64,000 nt of DNA from Denitrobaculum sp965232285 (GTDB taxonomy: Bacteria > Pseudomonadota > Alphaproteobacteria > Kiloniellales > Kiloniellaceae). This document shows, piece after piece, positions 27,810 to 37,181 of the stretch. Location of the stretch: the NCBI GenBank assembly GCA_965232285.1, contig CBDDPL010000004.1, positions 6,836,013-6,900,012 on the forward strand, given 5' to 3'. The number at the start of each line of letters is the position of its first letter. Position 1 is the stretch's first letter. The notes beneath the pieces are model-generated. The model had not been told where the DNA came from and made no database searches. It worked only from the letters and a program-made list of their open reading frames with translations. The position numbers and the translations under genes are program-made.

Positions 27810-29609
27810 CTATTCCGCGGCCGTGACCTGCTTGGCCTGCTGACGGTTCTCGCGGGCTTCCGTTTCCCGGTGCGCCTTGGCGACGGCGGCCTTGGCGGAC
27901 TCGCTCAGCTCGAACATCTCGAGATGTTCGTCCTCACCGTGATCCTCGACCGGAGTGAGGGCAATGTCCATGTAGGACTGCGTGGCCGGATCGCGTTTGA
28001 TGCGCTTCGCCATCAGATAGAGCTTGATGGTGTAGGCGGCGAAGGGCCCGTAGGTCGAAAGGATGTCCCAGAGACGCTTGGGATAGAATGAAAGCGGGCT
28101 CTCGATAGGAAGGCCGGAACGGCGTTGCGTCCGGACCTTACGGCGGAAGTAGCCGCCCTGTAGCGGGTGCACCTTTTCGAAGCGGATACAGCCGGCGAAC
28201 TGCAGGGTGTGCATCCAGATACGTTCGGGTTTGTTGCCGCTGACCACCATGCGCTTCATCATGGTCTCGACGTGATCGTCGGAGTAATAGAGTTCCCAGG
28301 CCTTGTTGTAGATCCCCTGCCATTCGTCCTTCGACATGATCGCGTGCCCGGTGCAGACGTGCTCCAGGTCGTAGATGTTCATGTCGGGATCCATGGGGAT
28401 GCCCTGTTTGTAGAGGTTCTGATGATCCTCCGAGCCGGGCAGGGGCGTCAGGCAGAAGAACTCCAGGATATCGACCGGCAGCTCGCGCTTGATGATCTCG
28501 ATATCGTTGGCGATTTTCTCCGGCGTGTCGGCCGGGAAGCCCAGAATGTAGCCGGCGAAGGTGATGATCTGGTGGTTGCGCCATTCCTGCAGCATGGTGC
28601 GGTATTCGGTGATCCGGTTCTGACGCTTCTTGGCGTGCATCAGGTTGTCCGGATTGATGTTCTCCATGCCGATGAAGACCCGCGAGACGCCGGCGCGCTT
28701 GGCCTTGGGAATGAAGTTCTTGATCTTGTGGCAGAGGGTGTCGACCTGGATCGTGATGGAGAAGGGCAGGCCCAACTCTTCCTTCAGGTCGCCCAGCCGG
28801 TCGAAGATCTCTTCCCAGTTCTTGTTTCGGGCAAAGTTGTCGTCGGTGATGAAGTAGCGATAAATCCCCTGCTTCATGTTGGCGCGCACCAGCCTTTCCA
28901 CGTCGTCGGCCTCGCGGAAGCGCGACTTGCGGCCCTGCACATTGATGATGGTGCAGAAGCTGCACTGGAAGGGGCAGCCGCGCCCGGCATCGAAACAGGC
29001 GATCGAGGCGCCGTACTTGCGCACCATCTTTTCCGGCAGGAAGGGCGTCGGCTCGTCGTCGATACCCGGCAGGTCGTTCATGTAGTTGTAGATCGGTTGC
29101 ATCTCGCCGTTCAGGGCGTCGAGATAGAAGTCCTGCAGCCGGCCTTCGGACTCACCGGCGTAGAGGGAGATGCCAATGTCGACGGCTTCCTGCAGATCGG
29201 GCGGCAACTCCGGCAGCATGGAAAGGCAGCCGCTGGGGTGGAAGCCGCCGATCGCGACCTGGATGCCCTTGGCGCGGAACTGACGCGCGATATCCATGGC
29301 GCGGGGGAACTGGTTCGACTGCACGCCGACCAGGCAGACGACGCCTTTCGCGTCCTTCTGGGTCAGGCGTCGGGTAATGTCCCTGATCGGGATGATGGTG
29401 TTGGTTTCATCGTAGGCATTTAGCACCACCTCGACGTCTTCGCCCAAGGCACGCCGCTCGATCAGATCCATCGAGATTCCGTAGATGCTGGAGAGCGTGT
29501 TGGAGGGGATCCAGGCCTTCAGCCACTGGATCACATAGCCGTCGTCGTCGTAATGCGACGGTTTGATCAACTCGACAAAAAACTTCCGCTTCTGATCTGA
29601 ACTGTCCAC
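27810..29609 (-). CDS. B12-binding-type radical SAM protein
   Basis: A 599-residue protein. Residues about 10-170 form a Rossmann-like region of the cobalamin-binding kind (VVCLVGVQSNQFP, then AIGGFHPSG), but without the DxHxxG motif that ligates cobalt, so base-off B12 binding is uncertain. The radical SAM cluster motif is CPFQCSFC (CxxxCxxC, about 216-223), followed by a TIM-barrel with RVFIGMENINPDNL and AGYILGFPADTPE. The last 150 residues hold a helical segment with an amphipathic hydrophobic stretch. Such proteins methylate or rearrange lipids, hopanoids or antibiotics. It stands alone, and I cannot name a substrate. Confidence 0.85.
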   Translation of the reverse strand: MDSSDQKRKFFVELIKPSHYDDDGYVIQWLKAWIPSNTLSSIYGISMDLIERRALGEDVEVVLNAYDETNTIIPIRDITRRLTQKDAKGVVCLVGVQSNQFPRAMDIARQFRAKGIQVAIGGFHPSGCLSMLPELPPDLQEAVDIGISLYAGESEGRLQDFYLDALNGEMQPIYNYMNDLPGIDDEPTPFLPEKMVRKYGASIACFDAGRGCPFQCSFCTIINVQGRKSRFREADDVERLVRANMKQGIYRYFITDDNFARNKNWEEIFDRLGDLKEELGLPFSITIQVDTLCHKIKNFIPKAKRAGVSRVFIGMENINPDNLMHAKKRQNRITEYRTMLQEWRNHQIITFAGYILGFPADTPEKIANDIEIIKRELPVDILEFFCLTPLPGSEDHQNLYKQGIPMDPDMNIYDLEHVCTGHAIMSKDEWQGIYNKAWELYYSDDHVETMMKRMVVSGNKPERIWMHTLQFAGCIRFEKVHPLQGGYFRRKVRTQRRSGLPIESPLSFYPKRLWDILSTYGPFAAYTIKLYLMAKRIKRDPATQSYMDIALTPVEDHGEDEHLEMFELSESAKAAVAKAHRETEARENRQQAKQVTAAE

Positions 29610-30119
29610 TGGGTTGAGCCCCCTCTGAAACCCCGGCCTGCACAGTCTTTGCTTTTGTCAGTCTATGTTATTTGACTGTGTAAAGATAGTTTCATGCGGA
29701 CGCGAACGAAATCAAGTGAAGGGACAATATTTCGCTTTTGTTTCAACTGCTGGCAGCATTGGTTCTTGATTTTTTGCGCGCCGTTTGTTAGTTACGCGGC
29801 CTCTTGTCGAAATTCGACTGAACACAAGCGAGAGAGACCCGACATGAAGATGTCACGCGACCTAGGTATCGCGCCGGCTCTCGACTGGTTTGCCCGCCGA
29901 CTGCGCTAGCCGCGCTGTTTCGCCGGTAAACTGAGACCGGCTGATACCGCATAGAAAAAGAGACTTACCGGGCCTTTGACCCTGGCGGATTCCGGCTGTT
30001 CCGGATCCGGCCTGTCTTTCGTCCAAAGCAACTGCCGCCGCCTCTATTGCGCGCCGCGGGCGTCTTTCCGCGTCCAGCGCGCTGGCCCGGGGTGGCGGGC
30101 TGATAATGAAGAACAAGAT
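29610..30119. other. Divergent intergenic region before the AAA+ gene
   Basis: About 510 bases separate the radical SAM gene from the AAA+ gene. It holds the inverted repeat at 29641, an AT-rich stretch at 29695-29800 likely to carry a rightward promoter, and one short frame at 29844-29909 (21 residues, MKMSRDLGIAPALDW start) preceded by GAGAGAG. That frame could be a leader peptide or chance. The longest open frame into the AAA+ gene extends back to 29976 but its first 48 codons look non-coding. Confidence 0.4.
29641..29680. promoter_or_regulatory. Inverted repeat upstream of the radical SAM gene
   Basis: CACAGTC (29641-29647) and GACTGTG (29674-29680) are perfect inverted 7-mers separated by 26 bases, 32 bases upstream of the gene start. 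A further GTCAGTC lies between them. The layout suits an operator or a promoter flanked by half-sites, but nothing confirms it. Confidence 0.35.
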
Positions 30120-32216
30120 ATGGAACACTTGAAATCGAAGGGCCGTATTGCCCGTTACGCTGCTGGATTGATGTCCTGTTTCGAACCCAAGTCGAAGCCC
30201 GGGATGATTCTGTCTGGCTGGCTGCGCCACCAAGCCAGTCTTGTCGGACTGGATTTTGAGGCGGCGACCACCGTCGTTACGGCGTCCGGGAAGCGGCGCA
30301 AGGCCAAGGCAGAGGATAAGGCGCTTTCCGCCAAGGCCTGGGAGCAGTTGCGTTTGGCGCTGAGCGAGACCGAGGTCTGTGACGCTGCCTTGTCCCGGAT
30401 TCCGAATGCCAACGTCATGGCCTTTTGTCGGGCCATGGGGCTGTCGCCTCTTGAGCAGAAGATCTTTGGTTTTGTCTTCTGCTGTGACTGCGAAAGCGCG
30501 GTTGACATACTTTGCGATCAACTGGTCGCGACGCGCTTCATTGACAGCATCTCTCTGATCGCCGCCGCGATCGGCGAAAACCAGACCGAGGTCTGGCGCT
30601 CCGTCACGGGCGGCGCGCTGCTTAAGCTCGGTCTGATCACCAGCTACGGCGACGGCACGACCCAGTTCAGCTACGGCATTCCCTATCGTCTGCGTAAGGC
30701 CTTGCTGCCGCCCAACGAGGGCATGGCAGCGATTGAGCGGGCCTTGATCGGATCGGCGCTTCGCTCCGACCTGCTGTGGAGTGATTTCGAACACCTGGCG
30801 CCGCAACGCGACTTCATGGCGAACCTGCTGGCTGGCTCCGTTAACGGACGGCAGCGCGGCATCAATATCCTGCTCTACGGACCGCCGGGCACCGGCAAGA
30901 CCGAGCTTTGCAAGGTGCTGGCGGCCAGCGCCGGTCTTTCGCTTTTTGCCATCGGTGAAAGCGATGAAGACGGCGAGGAGCCTGATCGTTATGACCGGCT
31001 TTCGGACCTGTGCCTGGCGGAACGCCTGACCCTGCGCCGGGGTAAGGCCGCCCTGCTGTTCGACGAGATGGAAGACATTCTGCAGAACGAGGTGCGCACG
31101 ACCTACGAAGGCCGCCGCCTGCGCCGGGCGGGCTCCAAGGTGTTCCTGAACCGGACCCTTGAGGAGAACTCTGTGCCGGTCTTCTGGACGGCGAACAGCC
31201 TGCAGGAGTTCGATCCCGCCTTCCTGCGCCGCATGTCTTTCATCGCGGAGATCAAGGTGCCGCCGCTGGCGACACGTCAAGTGCTCTGGCAGAAAGCTCT
31301 CAAGGCGCAAAAGCTCGGGCTTTCTCAGGAGGATCTTTGCGCGCTGTCCCGTAAGCATCGGGTCGGGCCGGGTGTAATCAACACCGCGGCCCGGTCCGTT
31401 GCCGTTGCGGGTGGCGGTCGTGCCGATATCGATTTCGTCGTGGGCGCGATGACGAAGCTGGTCGACGGCGAGCGGCGCTATCCGGCCGCCGCAAAGACTG
31501 TGGACTTCGATGCGGATCTGGCCAATGCGGATATGGATCTTGCCGCTTTGCGTTCGGCGCTATCGCCGGAAGGCCGGCCGCGCGACTTCTCTCTCTGTTG
31601 CTACGGCCCGCCGGGCACGGGCAAAAGCGCCTTCGTGCGCAGCCTGGCGGCGGAGATGGGCATGGACGTCCTGGAGAAGCGCGGGTCCGATCTGCTGTCC
31701 AAATGGGTCGGTGGGACGGAAGAGCTGATCGCCGAAGCCTTCGCGGAGGCGCGAGAGGACGAGCGCTTCCTGATCATCGATGAGGCCGACTCCCTGCTTT
31801 GGGGGCGTGGCGGAGCGGAGCGCTCCTGGGAAGTCTCCATGGTCAATGAATTGCTGCAGGCCATGGAGGTCCATGACCAGCCCTTTGCCTGCACGACCAA
31901 CCAGATGGCACAGATCGATCCGGCTGCCCTGCGGCGCTTTACCTTCAAGATCAAGTTTGATGCCATGACACCTGATCAGGCGCGGCTTGCGTTCCGGCGG
32001 TTCTTCGGCTGCGAGGCACCTGCGATGCTGGGACGGATCGGCGCTTTGACGCCCGGCGACTTTGCGGTGGTGGCGAAGAAGCTGAAGTTCTTTGCCGACC
32101 AGGATGCCGGCTCCGGCGCTCGAGCTGGTGAGATCCAGCGTCTGCTGGAACAGGAGGTGGCCGTGAAACCGGCCGCCGGTCGCAAGATCGGGTTCGCGGC
32201 GACGCCGCGGACCTGA
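30120..32216 (+). CDS. Tandem AAA+ ATPase of unknown function
   Basis: Read from the ATG at 30120, the protein has 698 residues: a helical N-terminal domain (about 1-235), then two AAA modules. Module 1 has Walker A GPPGTGKTE (about 253-261), Walker B LLFDEMED (about 312-319) and FWTANS. Module 2 has Walker A GPPGTGKSA (about 495-503), Walker B LIIDEADSL (about 549-557) and an arginine-containing RRFTFKI after CTTNQM. Both sites look active. It is not FtsH, Lon, ClpB or CbbQ by layout; the two modules resemble Cdc48/BCS1-like remodellers. No protease or substrate gene is adjacent; a phasin gene follows at 230 bases in the same direction. Confidence 0.85.
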   Translation: MEHLKSKGRIARYAAGLMSCFEPKSKPGMILSGWLRHQASLVGLDFEAATTVVTASGKRRKAKAEDKALSAKAWEQLRLALSETEVCDAALSRIPNANVMAFCRAMGLSPLEQKIFGFVFCCDCESAVDILCDQLVATRFIDSISLIAAAIGENQTEVWRSVTGGALLKLGLITSYGDGTTQFSYGIPYRLRKALLPPNEGMAAIERALIGSALRSDLLWSDFEHLAPQRDFMANLLAGSVNGRQRGINILLYGPPGTGKTELCKVLAASAGLSLFAIGESDEDGEEPDRYDRLSDLCLAERLTLRRGKAALLFDEMEDILQNEVRTTYEGRRLRRAGSKVFLNRTLEENSVPVFWTANSLQEFDPAFLRRMSFIAEIKVPPLATRQVLWQKALKAQKLGLSQEDLCALSRKHRVGPGVINTAARSVAVAGGGRADIDFVVGAMTKLVDGERRYPAAAKTVDFDADLANADMDLAALRSALSPEGRPRDFSLCCYGPPGTGKSAFVRSLAAEMGMDVLEKRGSDLLSKWVGGTEELIAEAFAEAREDERFLIIDEADSLLWGRGGAERSWEVSMVNELLQAMEVHDQPFACTTNQMAQIDPAALRRFTFKIKFDAMTPDQARLAFRRFFGCEAPAMLGRIGALTPGDFAVVAKKLKFFADQDAGSGARAGEIQRLLEQEVAVKPAAGRKIGFAATPRT

Positions 32217-32445
32217 TCGTTTTTCGCAGATTGGAGAGGCTTCGAATCACGCGCTCGTTGAGTTGCCCTAAGCTGTTAATTTTCTTTTTGTGGCAAAAGC
32301 TTACGGCGATTGATTCACATCATGGACGGTGATTGGATTTTACCTACTGTCGACGGAAAGTTGCAGCGCTCGCGCCTTGGAAAATGACCGGGGGATCATA
32401 GCCGAAAGCCGGTTCTGCAGCGATCACACCATAAGGAGACTCTCA

Positions 32446-32919
32446 ATGTGCGCAGCGCAAACCAAAGTGTCGGCCGCCCAGACCGAGGAGCCGGTTTTTG
32501 TCCCCTTTAACTCTGAAGTTTTTATGGAGATGAACAACGCCAACATCAAAACCCTCACGCGGATGGGGGATGTCATGATGCGGGGTGTTGCCACCTTCAA
32601 TGAGGAACTCGGCCGCTTCGCAAGCATGCGATTCGGCGAGGATATCGAAGCACAGAAGTCCTTCATGGCCTGCCGCTCGCCGGTCGAGGCTTTCAGCCTT
32701 TATTCGAGCTTCATGCAAACGACCATGCAGGAGTATTTTGAAGAGGTCAGGACCCTGAGCGGCATCGCCGCGGAAATCACCCAGGAGAGCTGGACGCCGA
32801 TCGAAGAGCAGGCGGAAGAGGTCTTCAAGGCGACCAACGGCAATGGTTCGGGCACCGCTGCGGGAAGCGAACCTGCCGCCACCGCGAAAACGGCATCTGC
32901 TGCGGCAAAAAAGGGCTGA
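32446..32919 (+). CDS. Phasin family protein
   Basis: The ATG at 32446 follows AAGGAGA at ideal spacing; the open frame upstream is ignored. The 157-residue protein is mainly amphipathic helix (about 25-125), with FNSEVFMEMNNANIKTLTRM and SPVEAFSLYSSFMQTTMQEY in the phasin_2 pattern, and ends in an Ala/Thr/Lys-rich tail. Phasins coat polyhydroxyalkanoate granules. The other granule genes (phaR, phaC-like, phaA, phaB) are 10 kb away in this window. TGCAGCG-type motifs in its upstream region could be PhaR sites. It ends in a clear terminator. Confidence 0.85.
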   Translation: MCAAQTKVSAAQTEEPVFVPFNSEVFMEMNNANIKTLTRMGDVMMRGVATFNEELGRFASMRFGEDIEAQKSFMACRSPVEAFSLYSSFMQTTMQEYFEEVRTLSGIAAEITQESWTPIEEQAEEVFKATNGNGSGTAAGSEPAATAKTASAAAKKG

Positions 32920-32956
32920 AGCGGCAAGCGCTCTGAACGGAAATTCAACCGGTACT

Positions 32957-32986
32957 GCGCGGTCGGGTTCCTGGCCGCGCTTTTTT
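32957..32986 (+). terminator. Intrinsic terminator after the phasin gene
   Basis: Stem GCGCGG (32957-32962) with CCGCGC (32975-32980), 12-nt loop, followed by six T (32981-32986), 37 bases after the phasin stop. Confidence 0.8.
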
Positions 32987-33150
32987 GTGCGCAGTCATCA
33001 CGCGACAGCAGGCGTTCTCTTCCGACCGATGCAAATTTGCCGGGGAGGCATCGCCGGCGTGACAAGCGACTGCTCCTTTTGTAGCGTGGCTCCAATTTTG
33101 ATGATCCACCAACAAGCGACGAGAACAGGCAGGGGAAGGAAAGCTCCGAG

Positions 33151-34113
33151 ATGAAAGTTCTGATCACCGGGGGCGCGGGTTTCCTCGGCAACAAACTGGC
33201 CGCCGCGGTGAGCGAAAAAGGCAGCCTTGCGGACCGGACGGGGCGGCAGGTTGCTATCGAGGAGATCGTCCTGCTGGACCATGTCGAGCCCCGGATTGTT
33301 CCGGAAGGCTGCCGGGCCGTTGTGGGGGATATCGCCGATCCGGCAGTGATCGACAGCGTGGTCGATCGGGAGACCGCGGTTGTTTTCCATCTTGCGGCGG
33401 TGGTCAGCGGCGAGGCGGAGGAAGACTTCGATATCGGCATGCGGGTCAATCTCGACGCGACGCGGCTGCTGCTGGAGCGTTGCCGGAGCCTCGAGACCTG
33501 CCCCAAATTTATCTTCGCCAGCTCCGTAGCGGCCTTCGGGCCTGAGGGAGATCTGATTCTCAGCGACACCCCGAATCGGCCCCAGACCTCTTATGGGACG
33601 CAAAAGGCAATCGCTGAGCTGCTGTTGAACGACTACGCCCGCAAGGGCTTCATCCAGGCCATCGGCTTCCGGCTGCCGACAGTGGTCGTCCGACCCGGCC
33701 GTCCGAACCGGGCCGCTTCCTCCTTCGCCAGTTCGATCCTGCGCGAGCCGCTGTCAGGCCAAAGCATGGTCTGCCCGGTGCGCCGCGACGTTGCGGTCTG
33801 GCTGACCTCGCCCCGCTCCATCGTCCAGGCCTTCATCCATGGCGCGGATCTGGATCTGGAAAAGCTCGGGACCTGGCGGACTCTCAATCTGCCGGGCTTA
33901 ACGGTCACGCTCGAGGAGATGGTCGCGGCGCTGGTGCGTAAGGGCGGCGACGCCAACCTCATTTCCTGGGAGCCGGATCCGGCGATCCAGAGGATCGTCG
34001 ATAGCTGGCCGGTTGCGATCGAGACGCCGGAGGCCACGGCCCTCGGCTTTGTCACCGACAACTCGATCGACGATGTGATCGACATTTTTCTGAACGAGGA
34101 TCTCGAGGCCTAG
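33151..34113 (+). CDS. NAD-dependent epimerase/dehydratase, D-erythronate dehydrogenase-like
   Basis: An extended SDR of 320 residues. The NAD motif GGAGFLG is at residues 7-13, FHLAAVVSGEAEEDFD follows, and the active-site pair is in SYGTQKA (YxxxK, about 146-150). The opening, the VVSGEAE block and LPTVVVRPGRPN match the DenD subgroup (D-erythronate dehydrogenase, once annotated as UDP-glucose epimerase-like), which oxidises D-erythronate. The other den genes are absent nearby, so the pathway is unproven. Followed 38 bases later by an MDR oxidoreductase in the same direction. Confidence 0.8.
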   Translation: MKVLITGGAGFLGNKLAAAVSEKGSLADRTGRQVAIEEIVLLDHVEPRIVPEGCRAVVGDIADPAVIDSVVDRETAVVFHLAAVVSGEAEEDFDIGMRVNLDATRLLLERCRSLETCPKFIFASSVAAFGPEGDLILSDTPNRPQTSYGTQKAIAELLLNDYARKGFIQAIGFRLPTVVVRPGRPNRAASSFASSILREPLSGQSMVCPVRRDVAVWLTSPRSIVQAFIHGADLDLEKLGTWRTLNLPGLTVTLEEMVAALVRKGGDANLISWEPDPAIQRIVDSWPVAIETPEATALGFVTDNSIDDVIDIFLNEDLEA

Positions 34114-34151
34114 GGCCAATCGATAGTTAGGATTTGGGAGCTAAAGAAACT

Positions 34152-35183
34152 ATGACCCAGGCGAAGAACCGTCAGATCACACTTGCATCCCGTCCGCACG
34201 GCGCGCCGACTGAGGAGAACTTCGAGCTCCTGGAGACGGAGGTGCCGACGGCAGGTGAGGGGCAGATGCTCCTGCGGACACTCTACCTGTCGCTCGATCC
34301 CTATATGCGCGGCCGGATGAATGACGCGCCTTCCTACGCGGAGCCTGTTGCGATCGGCGGCGTTATGACCGCGGGGACGGTCTGTGAGGTGGTCGAGTCC
34401 CGCCTCGAAGGCTATGCAAAGGGCGATATCGTCCTGGCCGGCAGCGGCTGGCAGGACTACGCGCTCTCGGACGGTGAAGCGGTCCGGAAACTCGACCCGG
34501 CGGCGGGGCACCTGTCCTACGCGCTGGGGGTTCTGGGAATGCCGGGTTTTACCGCCTATATCGGCCTGCTGCAGATCGGGCAGCCCAAGCCGGGCGAGAC
34601 CGTGGTGGTCTCCGCGGCCTCGGGCGCGGTCGGGTCCGTGGTCGGTCAGATCGCGAAGCTCAAGGGCTGCCGTGTCGTGGGTGTTGCCGGCTCGCCGGAC
34701 AAGTGCGCCTATGTCCGGGAGGAACTCGGTTTCGATCTCTGCCTCAACTACAAGGATGCGGACTTTGCCGAGCAGTTGGCGGCGGCCTGTCCTGATGGCG
34801 TCGATATCTATTACGAGAATGTCGGCGGCAAGGTCTTCGAGGCCGTGTTCCCTCTGCTCAACACCTGGGCGCGGATCCCACTCTGCGGCATGATCGCCCA
34901 TTACAACGCCACCTCCCTGCCGGAGGGACCGGATAAGACACCGCTTCTGATGCGCAACCTGTTGACCAAGCGCATCACCATTCGCGGTTTCATCATCTTT
35001 GATCACTACGCGGACTTTCCGGCCTTTTTCAAGGATATGACCGGCTGGCTGAAGGATGGTTCGGTTCGCTATCGGGAGGATATGGTCGAGGGCCTTGAGA
35101 ATGCGCCGACCGCCTTCATGGGCCTTCTGGAGGGCAAGAACTTCGGGAAGCTCGTGGTGAAGGTCTCGGAACCCTCGGCATAA
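34152..35183 (+). CDS. NADP-dependent MDR oxidoreductase (leukotriene B4 dehydrogenase-like)
   Basis: The ATG at 34152 is chosen (GGGAG upstream) over a TTG at 34134. The 343 residues are a zinc-free medium-chain dehydrogenase/reductase: N-terminal GroES-like domain with YLSLDPYMRGRM, and a Rossmann domain with AASGAVGSVVGQIAKLKG (about 155-172), then DVYYENVGG-like DIYYENVGG. Members reduce alpha,beta-unsaturated carbonyls with NADPH (YncB/CurA, prostaglandin reductase). Likely a detoxifying enal/enone reductase; it may share the upstream gene's transcript. Confidence 0.87.
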   Translation: MTQAKNRQITLASRPHGAPTEENFELLETEVPTAGEGQMLLRTLYLSLDPYMRGRMNDAPSYAEPVAIGGVMTAGTVCEVVESRLEGYAKGDIVLAGSGWQDYALSDGEAVRKLDPAAGHLSYALGVLGMPGFTAYIGLLQIGQPKPGETVVVSAASGAVGSVVGQIAKLKGCRVVGVAGSPDKCAYVREELGFDLCLNYKDADFAEQLAAACPDGVDIYYENVGGKVFEAVFPLLNTWARIPLCGMIAHYNATSLPEGPDKTPLLMRNLLTKRITIRGFIIFDHYADFPAFFKDMTGWLKDGSVRYREDMVEGLENAPTAFMGLLEGKNFGKLVVKVSEPSA

Positions 35184-35188
35184 AGATC

Positions 35189-35905
35189 CTAGGTTTTCAG
35201 GATCACCGCGTGCGGTTCGGATCGGATGAGTTGAAGTGACTTGTCCGCCGCCAGCATATCCGTGGCCGCATCTCTGCAACCGCCGTAGTCGTTGTAGTCG
35301 TCCAAAAGAATGACGCCGCCCTGGCTGAGCAGCGGCGAGACTGCGTTCATGCAGAAACGGACGGGATCGTACCAGTCGCAGTCGATATGGGCGAGACTGA
35401 GCGTGTCGCTTGGCGCGAAGCGGACGGTGTCTTCGAACAGGCCTTTCTTTAGAATGATCTGCTCTCCATCGACTTCCAGATCGAAGTCCTTAAAATTCTG
35501 AACAACCTTATCGTAAAGGTTCTCTTCGTAGCCGTAGTAGCGATCACCGCCGATACCTTGAGACTTGCCGCTTTTTATGACCTCGTAGCGCCTGTGCGTG
35601 TCTTGGCCGTCCCGTTCCGAGGGGGGCGGAATCATATCGAAGACGTCGAAGCCGAAAAACTTTCGCCCCTGACCGTGGCGGGCCAGGTAGATGGCGGAAC
35701 CGCCCAGGGCGATGCCGAACTCCGCGAAGGCGCCGGCAACGCCATCTTCATGGATGCGCCGTAACTCCCGGTCGAGTGATATGAACTTATCGTCCGACAG
35801 ATAGGTAAGGTTTCGCTCTTTGATTTTTCTGGCAAGGGGCGGGGCCGGGGCGCGTTCCTTCTTCCCGCGCAACCCGCTCAGAACTTTCTTGGCCAAGGCG
35901 TACAT
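35189..35905 (-). CDS. TylF/MycF-family class I methyltransferase
   Basis: This 238-residue protein has the TylF pattern: FAEFGIALGGSAIYLA (SAM site I, about 60-75), FFGFDVFDMIPPP, and the metal-binding DCDWYDP with DDYNDYGGCRDA. In macrolide producers such enzymes methylate sugar hydroxyls; in other bacteria they often sit in surface-polysaccharide loci. No glycan genes are nearby, so the acceptor is unknown. It is convergent with the MDR gene, whose stop is 5 bases away. Confidence 0.83.
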   Translation of the reverse strand: MYALAKKVLSGLRGKKERAPAPPLARKIKERNLTYLSDDKFISLDRELRRIHEDGVAGAFAEFGIALGGSAIYLARHGQGRKFFGFDVFDMIPPPSERDGQDTHRRYEVIKSGKSQGIGGDRYYGYEENLYDKVVQNFKDFDLEVDGEQIILKKGLFEDTVRFAPSDTLSLAHIDCDWYDPVRFCMNAVSPLLSQGGVILLDDYNDYGGCRDAATDMLAADKSLQLIRSEPHAVILKT

Positions 35906-36182
35906 GGCACCACCTCCAGCATAATGGCCGGACCTGGCGGCGCCTTAGTTGGCAGGTTTAGTCCTGATGAACTGCGCCCGTTAAATTCGCGCCGCAAGTA
36001 CGTGACAATGCCGTCGACTCTGCCACAGGAGGAAGGTTTTCACCTAGGCTTAAATGTAAGACTGCGAATTAATTTTGACCAGAGTTGCAGACTCTCCGGC
36101 ACCGATAAACCCGGTAAGGAGGTCCGGTCGAGGGGACAGCCGCGCGGAAACTGTACGGATGCCCTGGCCCTTCTGCCTCTGG

Positions 36183-36548
36183 TCAGGCCTCGTCGGCCAG
36201 CGTCCGGCAGAGTTGGCTCACGGCATTCTGGTGACGCTCATTGGTGATCCGCGTAAAGTTACGCGCCAGATCAAGACAGACACGCTGACGAGCAGGGATC
36301 GTTGATTCGGTCTCGTCCATGCCCTCGTAGAAATAGCTGACGTCCACCCCAAGAACCTCGGCGATTTCATAGAGTCGACCTGCGGAAACCCGATTCGTTC
36401 CACGCTCATACTTGTGTGCCTGCTGATAGGTCACACCAATCAAATTCGCCAGATGCTGTTGGGTTAGCCCCAGCATCGTACGCCGTGCGCGGATTCTCTG
36501 TCCGACATGCACTTCGATTTTTCTCGTTTGAGGGGAAAATTTGCTCAC
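36183..36548 (-). CDS. XRE-family HTH regulator (PraR-like)
   Basis: The 121-residue protein has a cro/C1-type HTH at about 15-70 (IRARRTMLGLTQQHLANLIG, then YQQAHKYERGTNRVSAGRL) and a 50-residue helical tail. Size and sequence match the PraR-like regulators of alphaproteobacteria, which repress genes for attachment, quorum sensing or stress and often repress themselves. A GTAAC-N6-GTTAC dyad lies 37 bases upstream of its start and could be an autoregulatory operator. Single-gene unit. Confidence 0.88.
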   Translation of the reverse strand: MSKFSPQTRKIEVHVGQRIRARRTMLGLTQQHLANLIGVTYQQAHKYERGTNRVSAGRLYEIAEVLGVDVSYFYEGMDETESTIPARQRVCLDLARNFTRITNERHQNAVSQLCRTLADEA

Positions 36549-36584
36549 TCTGGTTCACCTTTGCGGGTACTTCGGTTGAGTGCT

Positions 36585-36600
36585 GTAACTATTATGTTAC
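36585..36600. promoter_or_regulatory. Dyad upstream of the XRE regulator gene
   Basis: GTAAC-TATTAT-GTTAC is a 16-bp inverted repeat in the AT-rich promoter region, 37 bases before the XRE start. A nearby GTGACATAGTGCC may be a degenerate second copy. Candidate operator for autoregulation. Confidence 0.45.
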
Positions 36601-37181
36601 TTATGATTGTGACATAGTGCCATCTTATGAACGTAAAAACAACAAAAATTTCGAAACGGTTCGCGCGGTTGATCAAGGCCAGTGATCGACAAATTTAGGT
36701 TTCTCATAATTAGGTCTCAAAAATTTATCATTTTAATCAATAATATAGAACTTGCCTGCGCAAGATAGCGGATTGGATGAGAAAAAATTCCATCACGGCG
36801 CGATCGTCAAATTCTTACGAAACTGTTACGATTGAATTGTCAACAGTCTGCCGCAAGCGTTTCCTTGCGGTTGTGTCTGCCGATTTATCGCGCCGAATTA
36901 GTCCTTGTAAACCGGCGATGTAAAGAAGCCTGACAAGCAACTCGCGATATTGGCGAAACAGCCATTGCGACCTTACGTCGTGTCGAGGCGCTTTCACTCG
37001 CTGTTCCGGGCTTGCAGATCGTTAGGAATAAGCTCTGGGCTGAATTGACATCCAGATTTTCGCTACGAAACCGGCGGATCTTGTGTCCGGATCGGACCCG
37101 AAAATGTTGGTTTTTCAACACTCAGCGAATCGATCGACCGCCTGACTTAGTCCGAAAACCACTCAAGGCGAAAAATCACTT

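Noticed and set aside
29976..30119. N-terminal extension of the AAA+ protein
   Set aside because: The 48 extra codons have no ribosome site and no AAA-family similarity; the ATG at 30120 gives the natural N-terminus.
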